The notes: generated by a model not told the origin, from the sequence alone. Counted from the first letter of the stretch, positions 40,471 to 49,484 are shown. The stretch is 64,000 nt of DNA from Halorubrum sp. 2020YC2 (GCF_018623055.1 NZ_CP076019.1:620001-684000); one strand, 5' to 3'. Program-made: numbers and translations.

Positions 40471-41946
40471 ATGATCGACAGAACCGCGGTCCGGAACAAC
40501 GCGAACTACCTGCGCAACGTCAGACCGATCGACCCCGAGGAGATAGCGGAGTACATCGAGGGGACCCCGCACCCGGCGGTCGTCCGCGAGACGCTCCGCG
40601 AGGAGGCGTTCGACCTCCGGCTCCGCGAGCGCGAGGACGGCGCCTTCGTCCCCGTCGAGGAGTCGCCCGTCGACCCGCCGGGCTGGTCGCCCGAGGCGCT
40701 GCCGGAGACGTACGCGTTCGCGGTCGAGGACCTGCTCGTCCGCGAGTACGGCGCGAACTGGCACCGCGGCGACTCCGGCGACGAGCTCCGCGAGCGCGTC
40801 CGCCGGCTGAAGACCGACTACCTCTACGAGAACGAGGTCGAGTACGACCGCGTCGCGGCGCTCGGCTACGCGATATACCACCTGCCGGCGTACTACGCGA
40901 CGGTCGGCTACGTCCTCGACGACCTGACCGAGAACGGCCTGCTCGACCGGACGCTCCGCGTCCTCGACGTGGGCGCGGGCGTCGGTGGTCCCGCGCTCGG
41001 TCTCCACGACTACCTCCCCGACGACGCCGTCGTCGACTACCACGCGGTCGAGCCGAGCGCCGCGACCGACGTCCTCGACCGGATGTTAGAGGAGACCGGC
41101 CGCAACTTCCGGACGACGGTCCACGAGGCGACGGCGGAGGCGTTCCTCGGGCTCGACGAGAAAGAGGAATCTGCCTCCGTGGCCGACGACTCCTTCGACC
41201 TCGTCGTCTTCGGCAACGTCCTCTCTGAACTCGACGACCCCGTCGCGGTCGCGGGCGCCGCGCTCGACGCGCTCGCGCCTGACGGCAGCCTCGTCGCGTT
41301 CGCGCCCGCCGACCGGAACACCGCGATCGGGCTCCGTCAGATAGAGCGCGCGCTCGTCGCGGGAGACGGCGAGGGGCCCGGCGGCGGCGACCCCGGGCGC
41401 GACGCCGAGATATACGCGCCCGCGCTCCGGCTGTGGCCCGACGCGGTCCCGAGCGACCCGGGCTGGTCGTTCGACGTCGCCGCCGACCTCGCGGTCCCGC
41501 CGTTCCAGCGCCGGCTCGACGAGGCGACGGCGCGCGGGGAGACCGACGAGCCGGGCGAGTTCGTCAACGTCGACGTCCAGTTCGCGTACTCGATCCTCCG
41601 TTCGGACGGCAAACGGCGCGTCGACGTCGAGGCGAGCGCGGAGCGGTGCGCGCGCATGGCCCAGTCGGAGCGCCACGTCACCGACCGGGTGAACCTGCTC
41701 GCGGTGAAGCTGAGCCACGACTTAAGCGAAGGCGACAACGCGCTGTACCGCATCGGCGACGGATCGCAGGCGACGGACCACTACCTCGTCTGTACCCGCG
41801 AAACGGCGCTGAACCGCGACCTCCGCGAGGCCGGCTACGGGTCGGTCGTCTTCGTCGAGAACGGGCTCGTGCTCTGGAACGAGGACGAGGGCGCGTACAA
41901 CGTCGTCGTCGACGACGAGACGGTCGTCGACCTCGTCGCGCCCTGA
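40471..41946 (+). CDS. Rsm22-like SAM-dependent methyltransferase
   Basis: 491 aa from ATG 40471. The SAM-binding motif LRVLDVGAGVGGPALGLHDY lies at about residues 164-183, followed by VDYHAVEPSAATDVLDRM and DLVVFGNVLSELDDPVA. The arrangement and the C-terminal domain (LLAVKLSHDLSEGDNALYRI, YGSVVFVENGLVLWNEDEGA) fit the small-subunit Rsm22 family, linked to ribosome assembly. The classic Cys cluster of Rsm22 is not obvious. Co-directional with tyrA, 26 bp apart. Confidence 0.65.
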   Translation: MIDRTAVRNNANYLRNVRPIDPEEIAEYIEGTPHPAVVRETLREEAFDLRLREREDGAFVPVEESPVDPPGWSPEALPETYAFAVEDLLVREYGANWHRGDSGDELRERVRRLKTDYLYENEVEYDRVAALGYAIYHLPAYYATVGYVLDDLTENGLLDRTLRVLDVGAGVGGPALGLHDYLPDDAVVDYHAVEPSAATDVLDRMLEETGRNFRTTVHEATAEAFLGLDEKEESASVADDSFDLVVFGNVLSELDDPVAVAGAALDALAPDGSLVAFAPADRNTAIGLRQIERALVAGDGEGPGGGDPGRDAEIYAPALRLWPDAVPSDPGWSFDVAADLAVPPFQRRLDEATARGETDEPGEFVNVDVQFAYSILRSDGKRRVDVEASAERCARMAQSERHVTDRVNLLAVKLSHDLSEGDNALYRIGDGSQATDHYLVCTRETALNRDLREAGYGSVVFVENGLVLWNEDEGAYNVVVDDETVVDLVAP

Positions 41947-41977
41947 GCGGCCGACCCCTTCCTCCGGTAGCCGCCGC

Positions 41978-42712
41978 TCAGTCCCCGGCGACCGGCTCGA
42001 TCAGGTCCGGCGCGTCGACGCCCGGCGAGTTCACGCGCGTCGACACCGGGTGCGCGGTGAGTTCGTCGCTCGGGTAGGGGTCGAGCAGGGCGGCGGCCTC
42101 GTCCGGATCCCCTCGGAGCCACGTCTCTTCCTCACCCGCATCGGGGTCGAGGATTACCGCCATCCGGTGGTGGAGGTCCGCGACGAGGTCGTTCGGCTCG
42201 GTGGTCACAATCGCGAACGTCTCGATCACGTCCGGGTCGTCGTTGGCACCATCGTCTCCGCTTCTGCTCCCGCCGCCGAACGCGCCGAGCCCGGTCTGGG
42301 TCGTCTCCGGCGTCGGCGGCTCCCACCGCTCGTAGACGCCCGCCATCGCGAACGGCCGATCGTCCTCGAACGCGACGCGGTAGGGGGTCTTCCCGGAGCC
42401 GCGGTCGCCGCCGACCCACTCGTAGAAGCCGTCGGCGGGGACGAGACAGCGCCGGCGCTCGAAGGCGTCCGCGAAGCTCCGCTTCTCGCGGACCGTCTCG
42501 GCGCGGGCGTTGATGAGGTCGAACGACTCGTCGGCCCACGAGGGCGTCAGGCCCCACTCCATCCGCGTCGCTTCCTCGGGGTCCTCGTCGGTGACGACGG
42601 GGAGCGACTGGCCCGGCGCGCAGTTGTAGCTCGGCTCGTGACCGCCGAAGTCGGCGCCGAACCGGGCTTCGAGGTCGGCGGTCGGGGTGAAGAGGGTGTA
42701 GCGGCCGCACAT
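41978..42712 (-). CDS. SRAP domain protein (HMCES/YedK-type)
   Basis: 244 aa. Starting at ATG 42710-42712 gives MCGRYTLF, placing the catalytic Cys at position 2; a longer start would block it. CAPGQSLPVVTDE, MEWGLTPSWADESF, LINARAETVREKRSFADAFE, RRCLVPADGFYEWVGG (active-site Glu) and DLHHRMAVIL (active-site His) complete the SRAP set. It forms a covalent cross-link with abasic sites in single-stranded DNA and so protects them during replication. A Gly/Ser/Asp-rich insert sits at about residues 145-160. Confidence 0.9.
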   Translation of the reverse strand: MCGRYTLFTPTADLEARFGADFGGHEPSYNCAPGQSLPVVTDEDPEEATRMEWGLTPSWADESFDLINARAETVREKRSFADAFERRRCLVPADGFYEWVGGDRGSGKTPYRVAFEDDRPFAMAGVYERWEPPTPETTQTGLGAFGGGSRSGDDGANDDPDVIETFAIVTTEPNDLVADLHHRMAVILDPDAGEEETWLRGDPDEAAALLDPYPSDELTAHPVSTRVNSPGVDAPDLIEPVAGD

Positions 42713-42772
42713 GTGTCCCACGTTCGTCCGGGAGACACTTAATTCCGCGACGGAGCGGACGCCCTCCCCGAC

Positions 42773-43459
42773 TCAGAACAGGTCCCACCGGTCGGAGACG
42801 ACCCCGTCGACCCCGGCCGCGAGGAGCCGCTCGACGTCCTCGCGGTCGGCCGCGGTCCACGCGTTGACCGTCAGACCCGCGTCGTGCGCCGTCTTGACGA
42901 ACCCCGACTCGGTCGCGATATCGATCGGGGGGTGGACCGCGGCGCAGCCGAGGTCGGTCGCCGCCTCGACCGCGCGCTCGACGCCCTCGTCAGCGACGAG
43001 CAGCGCGCGGTCCGTCGTCGGGTCGCGCTCTCGCAGCGTCGCCAGCGCCTCGGGGTGAAACGACGAGAATAACACGTCGGTTTCCGCCCGACGGGCCGCG
43101 TCGAGCGCGTCGCTCGCGGCGCCCGGCTCCTTGAGTTCGACGTTGACGAGGAGGTCGTCGGGCGCGGCCGCGAGCGCCTCGTCGAGCCCCGGGATCGGCT
43201 CGCCGGAGTCGTGAACCGTCAGTCCGCGGAGTTCGTCCCGGTCGGCGTCCGCGACCGGCCCGGACGCGTCGGTCAGCCGGTCGAGTTCCGCGTCGTGGAA
43301 GACGACGAGTTCGCCGGTCGCACACCGACGCACGTCTATCTCGACGGCGTCGACGTGCGGCGCCGCGCGCTCGACGGCCGCGACCGTGTTCTCCGGGTAC
43401 TGCCCGGCGCAGCCGCGGTGGCCGATCAGCGTGACGTCGCCGCGGCTCGTCCGGTTCAT
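42773..43459 (-). CDS. Glycerophosphodiester phosphodiesterase
   Basis: 228 aa. GDPD-type TIM barrel: LIGHRGCAGQYPENTVAAVE (catalytic HRG and ENT), VDAVEIDVRRCATGELVVFH (metal Glu/Asp and second His), DDLLVNVELKEPG (third Glu), and AGLTVNAWTAADREDVERLL near the end. Splits glycerophosphodiesters to glycerol 3-phosphate and an alcohol. No signal peptide, so cytoplasmic. Divergent from the exonuclease gene. Confidence 0.88.
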   Translation of the reverse strand: MNRTSRGDVTLIGHRGCAGQYPENTVAAVERAAPHVDAVEIDVRRCATGELVVFHDAELDRLTDASGPVADADRDELRGLTVHDSGEPIPGLDEALAAAPDDLLVNVELKEPGAASDALDAARRAETDVLFSSFHPEALATLRERDPTTDRALLVADEGVERAVEAATDLGCAAVHPPIDIATESGFVKTAHDAGLTVNAWTAADREDVERLLAAGVDGVVSDRWDLF

Positions 43460-43593
43460 CTCTCTCCTCCCCGCCGGCTCGGTCGGTCGCTCACGGTCGC
43501 GTCTCGGGACCCGACCGTGTTACCTCTTCCCCCGATGTCGGCTGCGCGGCCGCTCCCGTCGGGTTTTTTGCCGCGCGTCGCTCCGGGACGGAC

Positions 43594-44364
43594 ATGCGCA
43601 TCGAGAACAGCTTCATCCCCGTCGAGGGGGTGGGCGAGACGACTGAACGGCGCCTCTGGGAGCGAGGGGTCACGAGGTGGGAGGAGTTCGACCCCGCGGT
43701 CGACGTCGCGGGCGTGGGCGCGACGACCGCCGACCGGATCGAGTCGTTCATTGCGGAGGCGTTGGCGCGGCTCGACGACGGCGATTCCGCGTACTTCGAC
43801 CGGGAGTTCCCCTCCGGCGAGCGGTGGCGGCTCTACGAGAACTTCCGCGAGGAGACCTGCTTCTTCGACATCGAGACGACCGGGCTCGACGAGCGGCGCG
43901 ACCGGGTGACGACGGTCAGCTTCCACCAGGGCGGCGAGACGACGACGCTCGTCGCCGGCGAGGACCTCACCGCGCGGCGGCTCCGCGAGCAGTTCGCGGA
44001 CGCGAGCCTGCTCGCGACGTTCAACGGCGCGCGCTTCGACGTCCCCTTCCTCGAGACCTCCTTCGACGTCGGAATCGACACGCCGCACCTCGACCTGATG
44101 TACCCCGCGAAGCGGATCGGGCTCTCGGGCGGGCTGAAACCGATAGAGAAAGAGATCGGGATCGAGCGCGACCGGCCGGACATCTCCGGCCGCGACGCGG
44201 TCCGCCTGTGGCGCGAGCACGAGCGCGGGAGCGACGAGGCCTTAGAGACGCTCGTCTCGTACAACCGCGAGGACACCGTGAACCTACGCACGCTCGCCGA
44301 CGAGGTCTGTGCGCGGCTCGACGACGAGGTGTTCGTCGCCGCCCCCGACGGAGACGGCGACTGA
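43594..44364 (+). CDS. RNase H-like exonuclease (YprB-type) with helix-hairpin-helix start
   Basis: 256 aa. N-terminal helix-hairpin-helix-like part (PVEGVGETTERRLWERGVTR, VAGVGATTADRIESFIAEAL), then a DEDD exonuclease fold: CFFDIETTGLDERRDRVTTV (Asp, Glu), LATFNGARFDVPFLETSF (Asp) and LVSYNREDTVNLRTLADEV (Asp). Likely a 3'-5' exonuclease or structure-specific nuclease in repair. Single gene. Confidence 0.82.
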   Translation: MRIENSFIPVEGVGETTERRLWERGVTRWEEFDPAVDVAGVGATTADRIESFIAEALARLDDGDSAYFDREFPSGERWRLYENFREETCFFDIETTGLDERRDRVTTVSFHQGGETTTLVAGEDLTARRLREQFADASLLATFNGARFDVPFLETSFDVGIDTPHLDLMYPAKRIGLSGGLKPIEKEIGIERDRPDISGRDAVRLWREHERGSDEALETLVSYNREDTVNLRTLADEVCARLDDEVFVAAPDGDGD

Positions 44365-44441
44365 GAGGGACCCGATAGGTCGCGGACGACGGGTATGGAC
44401 CGTCGCGACTGCTGTTCTCGTGGCGGCCACCGCCGACGCCG

Positions 44442-45395
44442 TTACCGGCGTAGGACGGTACCGCCGGCGCCGACGACGACGGCGTCGCCGTCGCCGTCGA
44501 CCGCCTTCAGGCTCTCCCCGACCGGCGTGTCGAGGACGACCTGTTCGTCGGCGGTCAGCTCCTGAACGACGCCGCCGCTGCCGACGACGTAGCCCGCCTC
44601 GCCGTCCGTCTCGACGTCGACGAGGTCGGCATCACCGAGGACGTCGGGCGTCCAGGCCGCGCCGTCGTACGTCAGGAGGGTGCCGTTCCCTCCGGAGACG
44701 GCGACGTCGTCGGGCGCGTCGCTGTCCAGCCCGTAGAACGTCACGTCGGCGTTCTCGATCCCGATCGCGTTCCAGGTACCCCCGTCGTCGGTGACGAAGA
44801 CGCGGCCGTTCGTGTCGATCGCGTGGCCGCTCCGGGGCCCGTGGAAGTCGATCGCGGGGAGCGCGGAGCCGCCGCCCGGCGTGACGTAGTCCCACGTCCC
44901 CGTCGCGCCGTTCTCGAAGCTGTAGTAGATCTTCCCGGAGTCGCCGGCGACGTAGACGTTCGCCTCGCCGGCTTCGCCGGTGACCGCGACGTCGTTGTAG
45001 TTGTTCGTGTTGCCCATCGGCGCCGAGTGGTCGACGAGCGTGTCCGTCGCCGGGACGTACTCCCCGATGGCGCCGCTGGCGCCGACGAACCAGACGCGCT
45101 CGCCGTCGTCCGTGACGGACGCCCCGTAGAGGTCGTTCCCGTTTCCGGTCGGGCCGCCGTCGCGGAGCTTCTTCCAGCCCGCTTCCGCGGGCGCGGTGAG
45201 GACACCGCCGCCGCCGACGGCGAAGCGGCCAGCATCCGCTGACACCACGTCGTGAAGCGTACCGTCCGTCTCCGTCTCCTCAACGCTCCACTCGCTTTCC
45301 GCGGCCGCGGCGACTGTAGTCACACTTCTCGAGGCGACGAGCGCACCCAGTCCCGCCAGCGTCGCGCGGCGGGTCGCTGTCAGCGATCGGCTCAT
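44442..45395 (-). CDS. Exported beta-propeller protein (YCF48/BNR-like repeats)
   Basis: 317 aa. N-terminus MSRSLTATRRATLAGLGALV is a Tat-like signal with twin arginine, followed by an Ala-rich cleavage region. The rest is built from about six blades with recurring motifs such as ERVWFVGASGAIGEYVP, ANVYVAGDSGKIYYSFENGA, GRVFVTDDGGTWNAIGIENA and GEAGYVVGSGGVVQEL. Photosynthesis-stability or sialidase-type propellers share these repeats. Probably an extracellular binding or scaffold protein; no catalytic residues are evident. Confidence 0.75.
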   Translation of the reverse strand: MSRSLTATRRATLAGLGALVASRSVTTVAAAAESEWSVEETETDGTLHDVVSADAGRFAVGGGGVLTAPAEAGWKKLRDGGPTGNGNDLYGASVTDDGERVWFVGASGAIGEYVPATDTLVDHSAPMGNTNNYNDVAVTGEAGEANVYVAGDSGKIYYSFENGATGTWDYVTPGGGSALPAIDFHGPRSGHAIDTNGRVFVTDDGGTWNAIGIENADVTFYGLDSDAPDDVAVSGGNGTLLTYDGAAWTPDVLGDADLVDVETDGEAGYVVGSGGVVQELTADEQVVLDTPVGESLKAVDGDGDAVVVGAGGTVLRR

Positions 45396-45611
45396 GACGC
45401 GGCCGGCGCTTTCGGTGCCCGTTGTAAGTGCCTTGTGTCAGTTTAGAGAGTCCCCGAAATTAAACCGGCTAAAATCGAGTTAAACGTTCGTCCGACCGGC
45501 CATTTATCGGTTAAAACACTCCGGTTATCACGCGATAGCCGGCGTGTTAGTCGCTAAAAACAGATAGTACGGTTTTGACCCGGTCGAATCGAACGCATTC
45601 GCCCCGATGGG
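45396..45611. other. AT-rich intergenic region with repeated TTAAA-type motifs
   Basis: No gene. The stretch 45455-45570 is clearly AT-richer than its surroundings and holds several similar short motifs (ATTAAACCGG, CTAAAATCG, GTTAAACG, GGTTAAAAC, CTAAAAACAG). The bactofilin gene ends at its right edge and the propeller gene starts at its left edge, so it serves at least as the promoter of the propeller gene. Confidence 0.5.
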
Positions 45612-46754
45612 TCAGGGATCGCCCTCGGATCCCGACCCGTCCGCCGACGGTTTCGCGTCGGCCGTCACCGCCGCGGTCTCCTCAGTCCCGGGGTCGGGCC
45701 CCCCCTCGGACTCGGCGGCCTCTGTCTCGCGCGCGGACTCCGCGGTCTCGCTTTCGGCCGCGTCGTCGTCGGAACCGACATCCTCGTCCGATTCGCTGTC
45801 GCTGTCGGTTCCGGTCCCAGTTTCGTCCGAGTCTTCGGTCCCGGCTTCGTCCGATCGCTCGGACTCGTTCTCGTCCGGTTCCTCGGTCTCTGATTCCTCG
45901 GGCTCGCTCTCCCGCTCCGTCTCTTGGATCAGTTTCATTTCCCCGCGCGCCCTAAGGGTGCCCTGAATCTCCGCCCCGTCGTAGACGACTAGGTCGCCTG
46001 CGGAGACGTCACCGAGCACGCGCGCGCCGGCCTCGACGGTGACGGTCCCGCCGCGAGTCGTCACGTCGCCGTGGATCACGGTCTCGCCGCCGACCGCGAT
46101 GTCGTCGCGGGCGCGCAGCGATCCGAACACCTCGTTGCGCTCGCCCACGCGGATCGACTCCGCGCGGAGGTTGCCGTGGAGCCGGCAGTCGTCACCGACG
46201 GTCGCCGGCGTCGACACGCGCCAGGCGTCGTCGGATATCTCGGCGCTCCGCGGGACCAAGAGCGGGTCGCGGACGTCGTCGCCGTCCGCGAGCGCCTCGG
46301 CCAGTTCGTCGGCCGCGTCGGTCTCACCGACGCGCAGCAGCTGCGAGAGGACGATGAAGTAGAAGACGATCGTCGGCACGGGGTTCCGGATGACGATCCA
46401 GCCGTTGGCCTCGAACCCTTCCTCGATCGTCACGTCGTCACCGATGTCGAGGTCGCCAGAGACCATCAGGCGGCCGGTGACGGTCACCCGCTCGCCGATG
46501 TACGCGTCTTCGCCCACCAAGACGTTCCCGTCGACGGAACACCAGGTGTCGAGCCGGCAGTCGCCCTCGGCCTCGATGTCGTTGGCGACGCTCACGCGCT
46601 CGCCTATCGCGACGTTGCGGCCGCGGACGCCGAGCTCGACCGTCGACTGTCCGCCCACGAGCACGTCGCCGTCGACGACGACGTCGTGTTCCTCGACGGT
46701 CGTCCCCGAGGGGATCGCGAGCTCTTCGACCGGCCCGTCTCCTCGCAGCGACAC
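45612..46754 (-). CDS. Bactofilin-like polymer-forming protein with acidic tail
   Basis: 380 aa from the GTG at 46752-46754 (MSLRGDGPVEELAIPSG); the open frame further upstream is not coding. Two runs of right-handed beta-helix repeats (VDGDVLVGGQSTVELGVRG, VSVANDIEAEGDCRLD, VTVTGRLMVSGDLDIGDDV; later DDCRLHGNLRAESIRVGERN and VIHGDVTTRGGTVTVEAG) flank a hydrophobic segment VPTIVFYFIVLSQLLRVG at about residues 140-158. The last about 110 residues are Glu/Ser/Asp-rich. Haloarchaeal polymer-forming cytoskeletal proteins have a similar plan, and a structural role near the membrane is likely. Confidence 0.78.
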   Translation of the reverse strand: MSLRGDGPVEELAIPSGTTVEEHDVVVDGDVLVGGQSTVELGVRGRNVAIGERVSVANDIEAEGDCRLDTWCSVDGNVLVGEDAYIGERVTVTGRLMVSGDLDIGDDVTIEEGFEANGWIVIRNPVPTIVFYFIVLSQLLRVGETDAADELAEALADGDDVRDPLLVPRSAEISDDAWRVSTPATVGDDCRLHGNLRAESIRVGERNEVFGSLRARDDIAVGGETVIHGDVTTRGGTVTVEAGARVLGDVSAGDLVVYDGAEIQGTLRARGEMKLIQETERESEPEESETEEPDENESERSDEAGTEDSDETGTGTDSDSESDEDVGSDDDAAESETAESARETEAAESEGGPDPGTEETAAVTADAKPSADGSGSEGDP

Positions 46755-46777
46755 ACCGGGAGCAGTCGCCCCGCGGG

Positions 46778-46784
46778 TATAAAC
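46778..46784 (-). promoter_or_regulatory. TATA box of the bactofilin gene
   Basis: GTTTATA on the minus strand lies 24-30 nt upstream of the GTG at 46754, giving a leaderless transcript and supporting that start. Confidence 0.6.
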
Positions 46785-46930
46785 GGTGCGGGGCGTCCGA
46801 CGTTCGTCGGACGCGGCGGGCGCTCCGCGTTCCGGCGCCGTTTCCCCGGAGCGTCCCCGCTCCCGCGTGAACCGCTCCCGTACCGAGTCGTGGTCGCTGT
46901 GCTTTTCACCCTGCCGCCGAAGGTTCGGGT

Positions 46931-47110
46931 ATGGGATTTGGATCGTACGACGAGAGCGAACAGAAGGACCAGGACGTGGACACCGACGAGGACGACGCGG
47001 TGAACGTCCACGAGAACGACCACGACGGCGACGTCTCCATCGAGGGCGACGCCGACACCGACGACCTCGTCGGCCGCCTCTCCGAGATGCGCGACGACGA
47101 CGACGACTGA
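46931..47110 (+). CDS. Small acidic haloarchaeal protein (DUF5786-like)
   Basis: 59 aa. MGFGSYDESEQKDQDVDTDE followed by VNVHENDHDGDVSIEGDADT and a C-terminal DDLVGRLSEMRDDDDD. I recall this N-terminus as the DUF5786 family, present across haloarchaea. About half the residues are acidic. Function unknown. Divergent from the bactofilin gene. Confidence 0.75.
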   Translation: MGFGSYDESEQKDQDVDTDEDDAVNVHENDHDGDVSIEGDADTDDLVGRLSEMRDDDDD

Positions 47111-47206
47111 GACCCCGTTCTCCTGTGGAGCGCCTCCGACGAAGCGGTACTCCCTGAGGACGACCGGCGGCGCCCGGTGTGCGTACCGTTCGCACGACCC
47201 GTTGAG

Positions 47207-47214
47207 ATTTATAG
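47207..47214 (+). promoter_or_regulatory. TATA box of the 47238 gene
   Basis: GATTTATAG lies 24-31 nt before the ATG at 47238, supporting a leaderless start there rather than at an upstream in-frame codon. Confidence 0.55.
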
Positions 47215-47237
47215 TCTTTCGAGGCATGTGTTACCAT

Positions 47238-47501
47238 ATGTCACGGAGGTACGGCGGAACGAACCGACCCGAGCGCACGACGCGACGGAGTCGCCGACGG
47301 CGAAGGCTCGGCGCCGGTCGCTCAGGAGACGCGAACCGAGACCAGCGGGCGGACGACGTCGATGACACGGAGGGCGACGACGCCTCGGCCGCGACGGTCG
47401 CGCTCGCCCGACGCCTCTGCGCGAACGGGAACGAACAGGCCTGCGAAACGCTCGAACGACTCTGTGAGTCCGGACACGACGCCGCCTGTAGGGTCATCTG
47501 A
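47238..47501 (+). CDS. Small Arg-rich, Cys-containing protein
   Basis: 87 aa. The N-terminal 45 residues are basic (RRYGGTNRPERTTRRSRRRR) and the C-terminal 30 hold five cysteines: LARRLCANGNEQACETLERL and CESGHDAACRVI. The Cys spacing suggests disulfides or a metal site. Not recognised. It has its own promoter and no clear partner. Confidence 0.55.
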   Translation: MSRRYGGTNRPERTTRRSRRRRRLGAGRSGDANRDQRADDVDDTEGDDASAATVALARRLCANGNEQACETLERLCESGHDAACRVI

Positions 47502-47604
47502 CGGCGGCTCCGGTTCGGCGCCGGTAGCCCGCGGTGACGCGTCGCCACTCCGTCGCCCTCCCGTTTGCGTGCCGCTTATGCCCGCGGACGGAGTAGCCGA
47601 GCGT

Positions 47605-47802
47605 ATGAGCACGGACCTGACGTTCACCGACCGCGGCGTCGACGTCGTCTACGAGGGGACCGAGTTCGAGTTGGAGAAGGCGCTGATCGAGGAGGCGACC
47701 GGGAAGTCGTACCGCGACGTCACCGACCACGAGGTGTTGACAATCGTCGCGGAGGATCCGGAGCTGGACGGCGAGCCGGTCCGGATCGGCGACGTGCTGT
47801 AG
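47605..47802 (+). CDS. Small conserved haloarchaeal protein (DUF5800-like)
   Basis: 65 aa from ATG 47605; the longer open frame upstream is low-complexity. DLTFTDRGVDVVYEGTEFEL and EKALIEEATGKSYRDVTDHE are strongly reminiscent of a haloarchaeal family I recall as DUF5800. Soluble alpha/beta protein of unknown function. Convergent with the propeller lipoprotein; the T-rich GGTTTTAGAG gap may terminate both. Confidence 0.65.
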   Translation: MSTDLTFTDRGVDVVYEGTEFELEKALIEEATGKSYRDVTDHEVLTIVAEDPELDGEPVRIGDVL

Positions 47803-47826
47803 AATCGGTTTTAGAGCAGTCTCCTC

Positions 47827-49128
47827 TTACTCCGCGGCGACGAGCTTGTAGCCGCCGCCGTCGGTGTCACCGCCGTCCGGGTCCGGCGCGCGCTCGGCGT
47901 AGTAGACGTCGCCGTCGACGACGCGCGGCGCGCTCGTTATCCACCCGTCGTGTTCGACCCGCCACACCTCCTCGCCCGAGTCGGCCTCCAGCGCGTAGAG
48001 ATTCCCGTCCTTCGACCCCGTCAGCACGCGGTCGCCGGCGACGGTCGCGCAGCCGGTCAAGGGGCGGCCGGTCCGGAAGCGCCACTCCATCTCGCCGGTC
48101 GACGCGTCGAGCGCGTACAGGTGGTCGTCGTGACTCCCCATGTACACCGCGTCGCGCTCGGGGTCGACGGCGGGTCCCGTCATCGAGAGGTCGCCCGTCT
48201 CGAAGGCCCAGTCCTCATCGCCCGTCTCTAGGTCGACCCGGTAGACGCTGTGGTCCCACGAGCCGAAGAAGGCGGCACCGTCGTACGTCGCGATCGGGCC
48301 CTTGATCTCCCCGCTGTTCGTCCCCGGCGGGTCGGTCGCGAACCGCCACCGGAACTCAAGGTCCGGGAAGCTCCAGCAGTAGAGATAGCCGTCGTTCGAC
48401 CCGCACACCATCCGGCCGGCGTCGAGCGAGACGGCCGGCGAGGAGTGCGGGTGGTCGGTGGGCCGGTGGTCCGGCTCCGCCCAAGTGACCTCGCCCGTCT
48501 CCGCGTCGACCGCGAACATGCGCCCCTCGGGGGTCGGGAACTCCACCGAGACGTACAGTTCGCCGCCGACGTACAGCGGGCTGGAGCCGATGGAGCCGCC
48601 GAGGTTCGTCGACCACTCCAACTCGCCCGAGCCGAGCGCGAACGCGTAGAGCACGCCGTCGTACGCGCCGACGTACGCGCGGCCGTCAGCCACCGCCGGG
48701 GTCCCGTGGATCCCGCGCCCCCCGGCGTCCGTCTCGCCGCGCCAGCGCACCTCGCCGTCGGCCGTAATCGCGAGCAGATCGCCGGTGTCGCCCGGGAGGA
48801 GGACGCCCCCGTCGGGGGCGGGCACCGCGCTCGCCTTCGCCGCGCTGTGATCGCCGGTGTTGACCTCGGGGATCCGCCACGCCTCCTCGACCGCGTCGGG
48901 CACCGTCTCGTCGGGGTAGTACCCCCACCGCTCCAGCGAGCCGCGGAACTGCGCGACGCCCGAGGGAATCGTCTGCCGCGTCGAGTCGCCCGCGCCGGGT
49001 TCCACGTCGGGGGCGTCCCTGTCGCCGTCCGCGGGTAAACTGTCGAGGGCGGCGCAGCCGGCGGCGCCGGCGGTCGCCGCCGCGCCGACCGCGGCGAGCC
49101 ACTCGCGTCGGGAGGGGGCGTCGGTCAT
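47827..49128 (-). CDS. PQQ-like beta-propeller lipoprotein (Tat-exported)
   Basis: 433 aa. Tat lipoprotein signal MTDAPSRREWLAAVGAAATA with lipobox AAGC at about residues 22-25. After a disordered linker come repeated quinoprotein blades, each with a motif of the type GRAYVGAYDGVLYAFALGSG, SSPLYVGGELYVSVE, MVCGSNDGYLYCWSF, VYMGSHDDHLYALDASTGEM and VLTGSKDGNLYALEADSGEE. PQQ-binding catalytic residues are not evident, so it may be a binding propeller like BamB. Cell-surface anchored. Confidence 0.85.
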   Translation of the reverse strand: MTDAPSRREWLAAVGAAATAGAAGCAALDSLPADGDRDAPDVEPGAGDSTRQTIPSGVAQFRGSLERWGYYPDETVPDAVEEAWRIPEVNTGDHSAAKASAVPAPDGGVLLPGDTGDLLAITADGEVRWRGETDAGGRGIHGTPAVADGRAYVGAYDGVLYAFALGSGELEWSTNLGGSIGSSPLYVGGELYVSVEFPTPEGRMFAVDAETGEVTWAEPDHRPTDHPHSSPAVSLDAGRMVCGSNDGYLYCWSFPDLEFRWRFATDPPGTNSGEIKGPIATYDGAAFFGSWDHSVYRVDLETGDEDWAFETGDLSMTGPAVDPERDAVYMGSHDDHLYALDASTGEMEWRFRTGRPLTGCATVAGDRVLTGSKDGNLYALEADSGEEVWRVEHDGWITSAPRVVDGDVYYAERAPDPDGGDTDGGGYKLVAAE

Positions 49129-49239
49129 CGAGGTGTCCCTCGCGCCGCGGTCGCTTTAGTGTGGGGGACCGCGTCGGTCGCGGGCGCCGTCGCGCCTTCC
49201 GACCGGACGACTTTTTCCGACGGTGGCCGAACCCCCGGT

Positions 49240-49440
49240 ATGGAGATCGGATTCGAACTCGGAGCGAACGTCCCGTCCGGCGTGTTCGCGCTCCACGCCG
49301 TCATCGCCGTCGTGTTCCTCGGCCTCGCGGGCGTGAACGGGTCGAACGGCGAACTGATCGGACTAGCGATCTACCTCGCGATGGCGGGCATGATCGCGCT
49401 CGTCGGCGTGATGGCCGCGCGGATCGTGTCGCGTCGGTAG
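49240..49440 (+). CDS. Small two-helix membrane protein
   Basis: 66 aa from ATG 49240. Hydrophobic stretches GVFALHAVIAVVFLGLAGV and LIGLAIYLAMAGMIALVGVM with a basic end (RIVSRR). Not recognised. Divergent from the propeller lipoprotein gene. It is the last normal gene before the accessory region. Confidence 0.6.
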   Translation: MEIGFELGANVPSGVFALHAVIAVVFLGLAGVNGSNGELIGLAIYLAMAGMIALVGVMAARIVSRR

Positions 49441-49484
49441 TCGCGGGTCGGAGCGGATTCCGAGCGTTGCCCGCAGCAGGCTCC

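Noticed and set aside
45396-45611. Replication origin
   Set aside because: AT-rich, but no Cdc6/Orc1 gene is near and no convincing inverted origin boxes are present.
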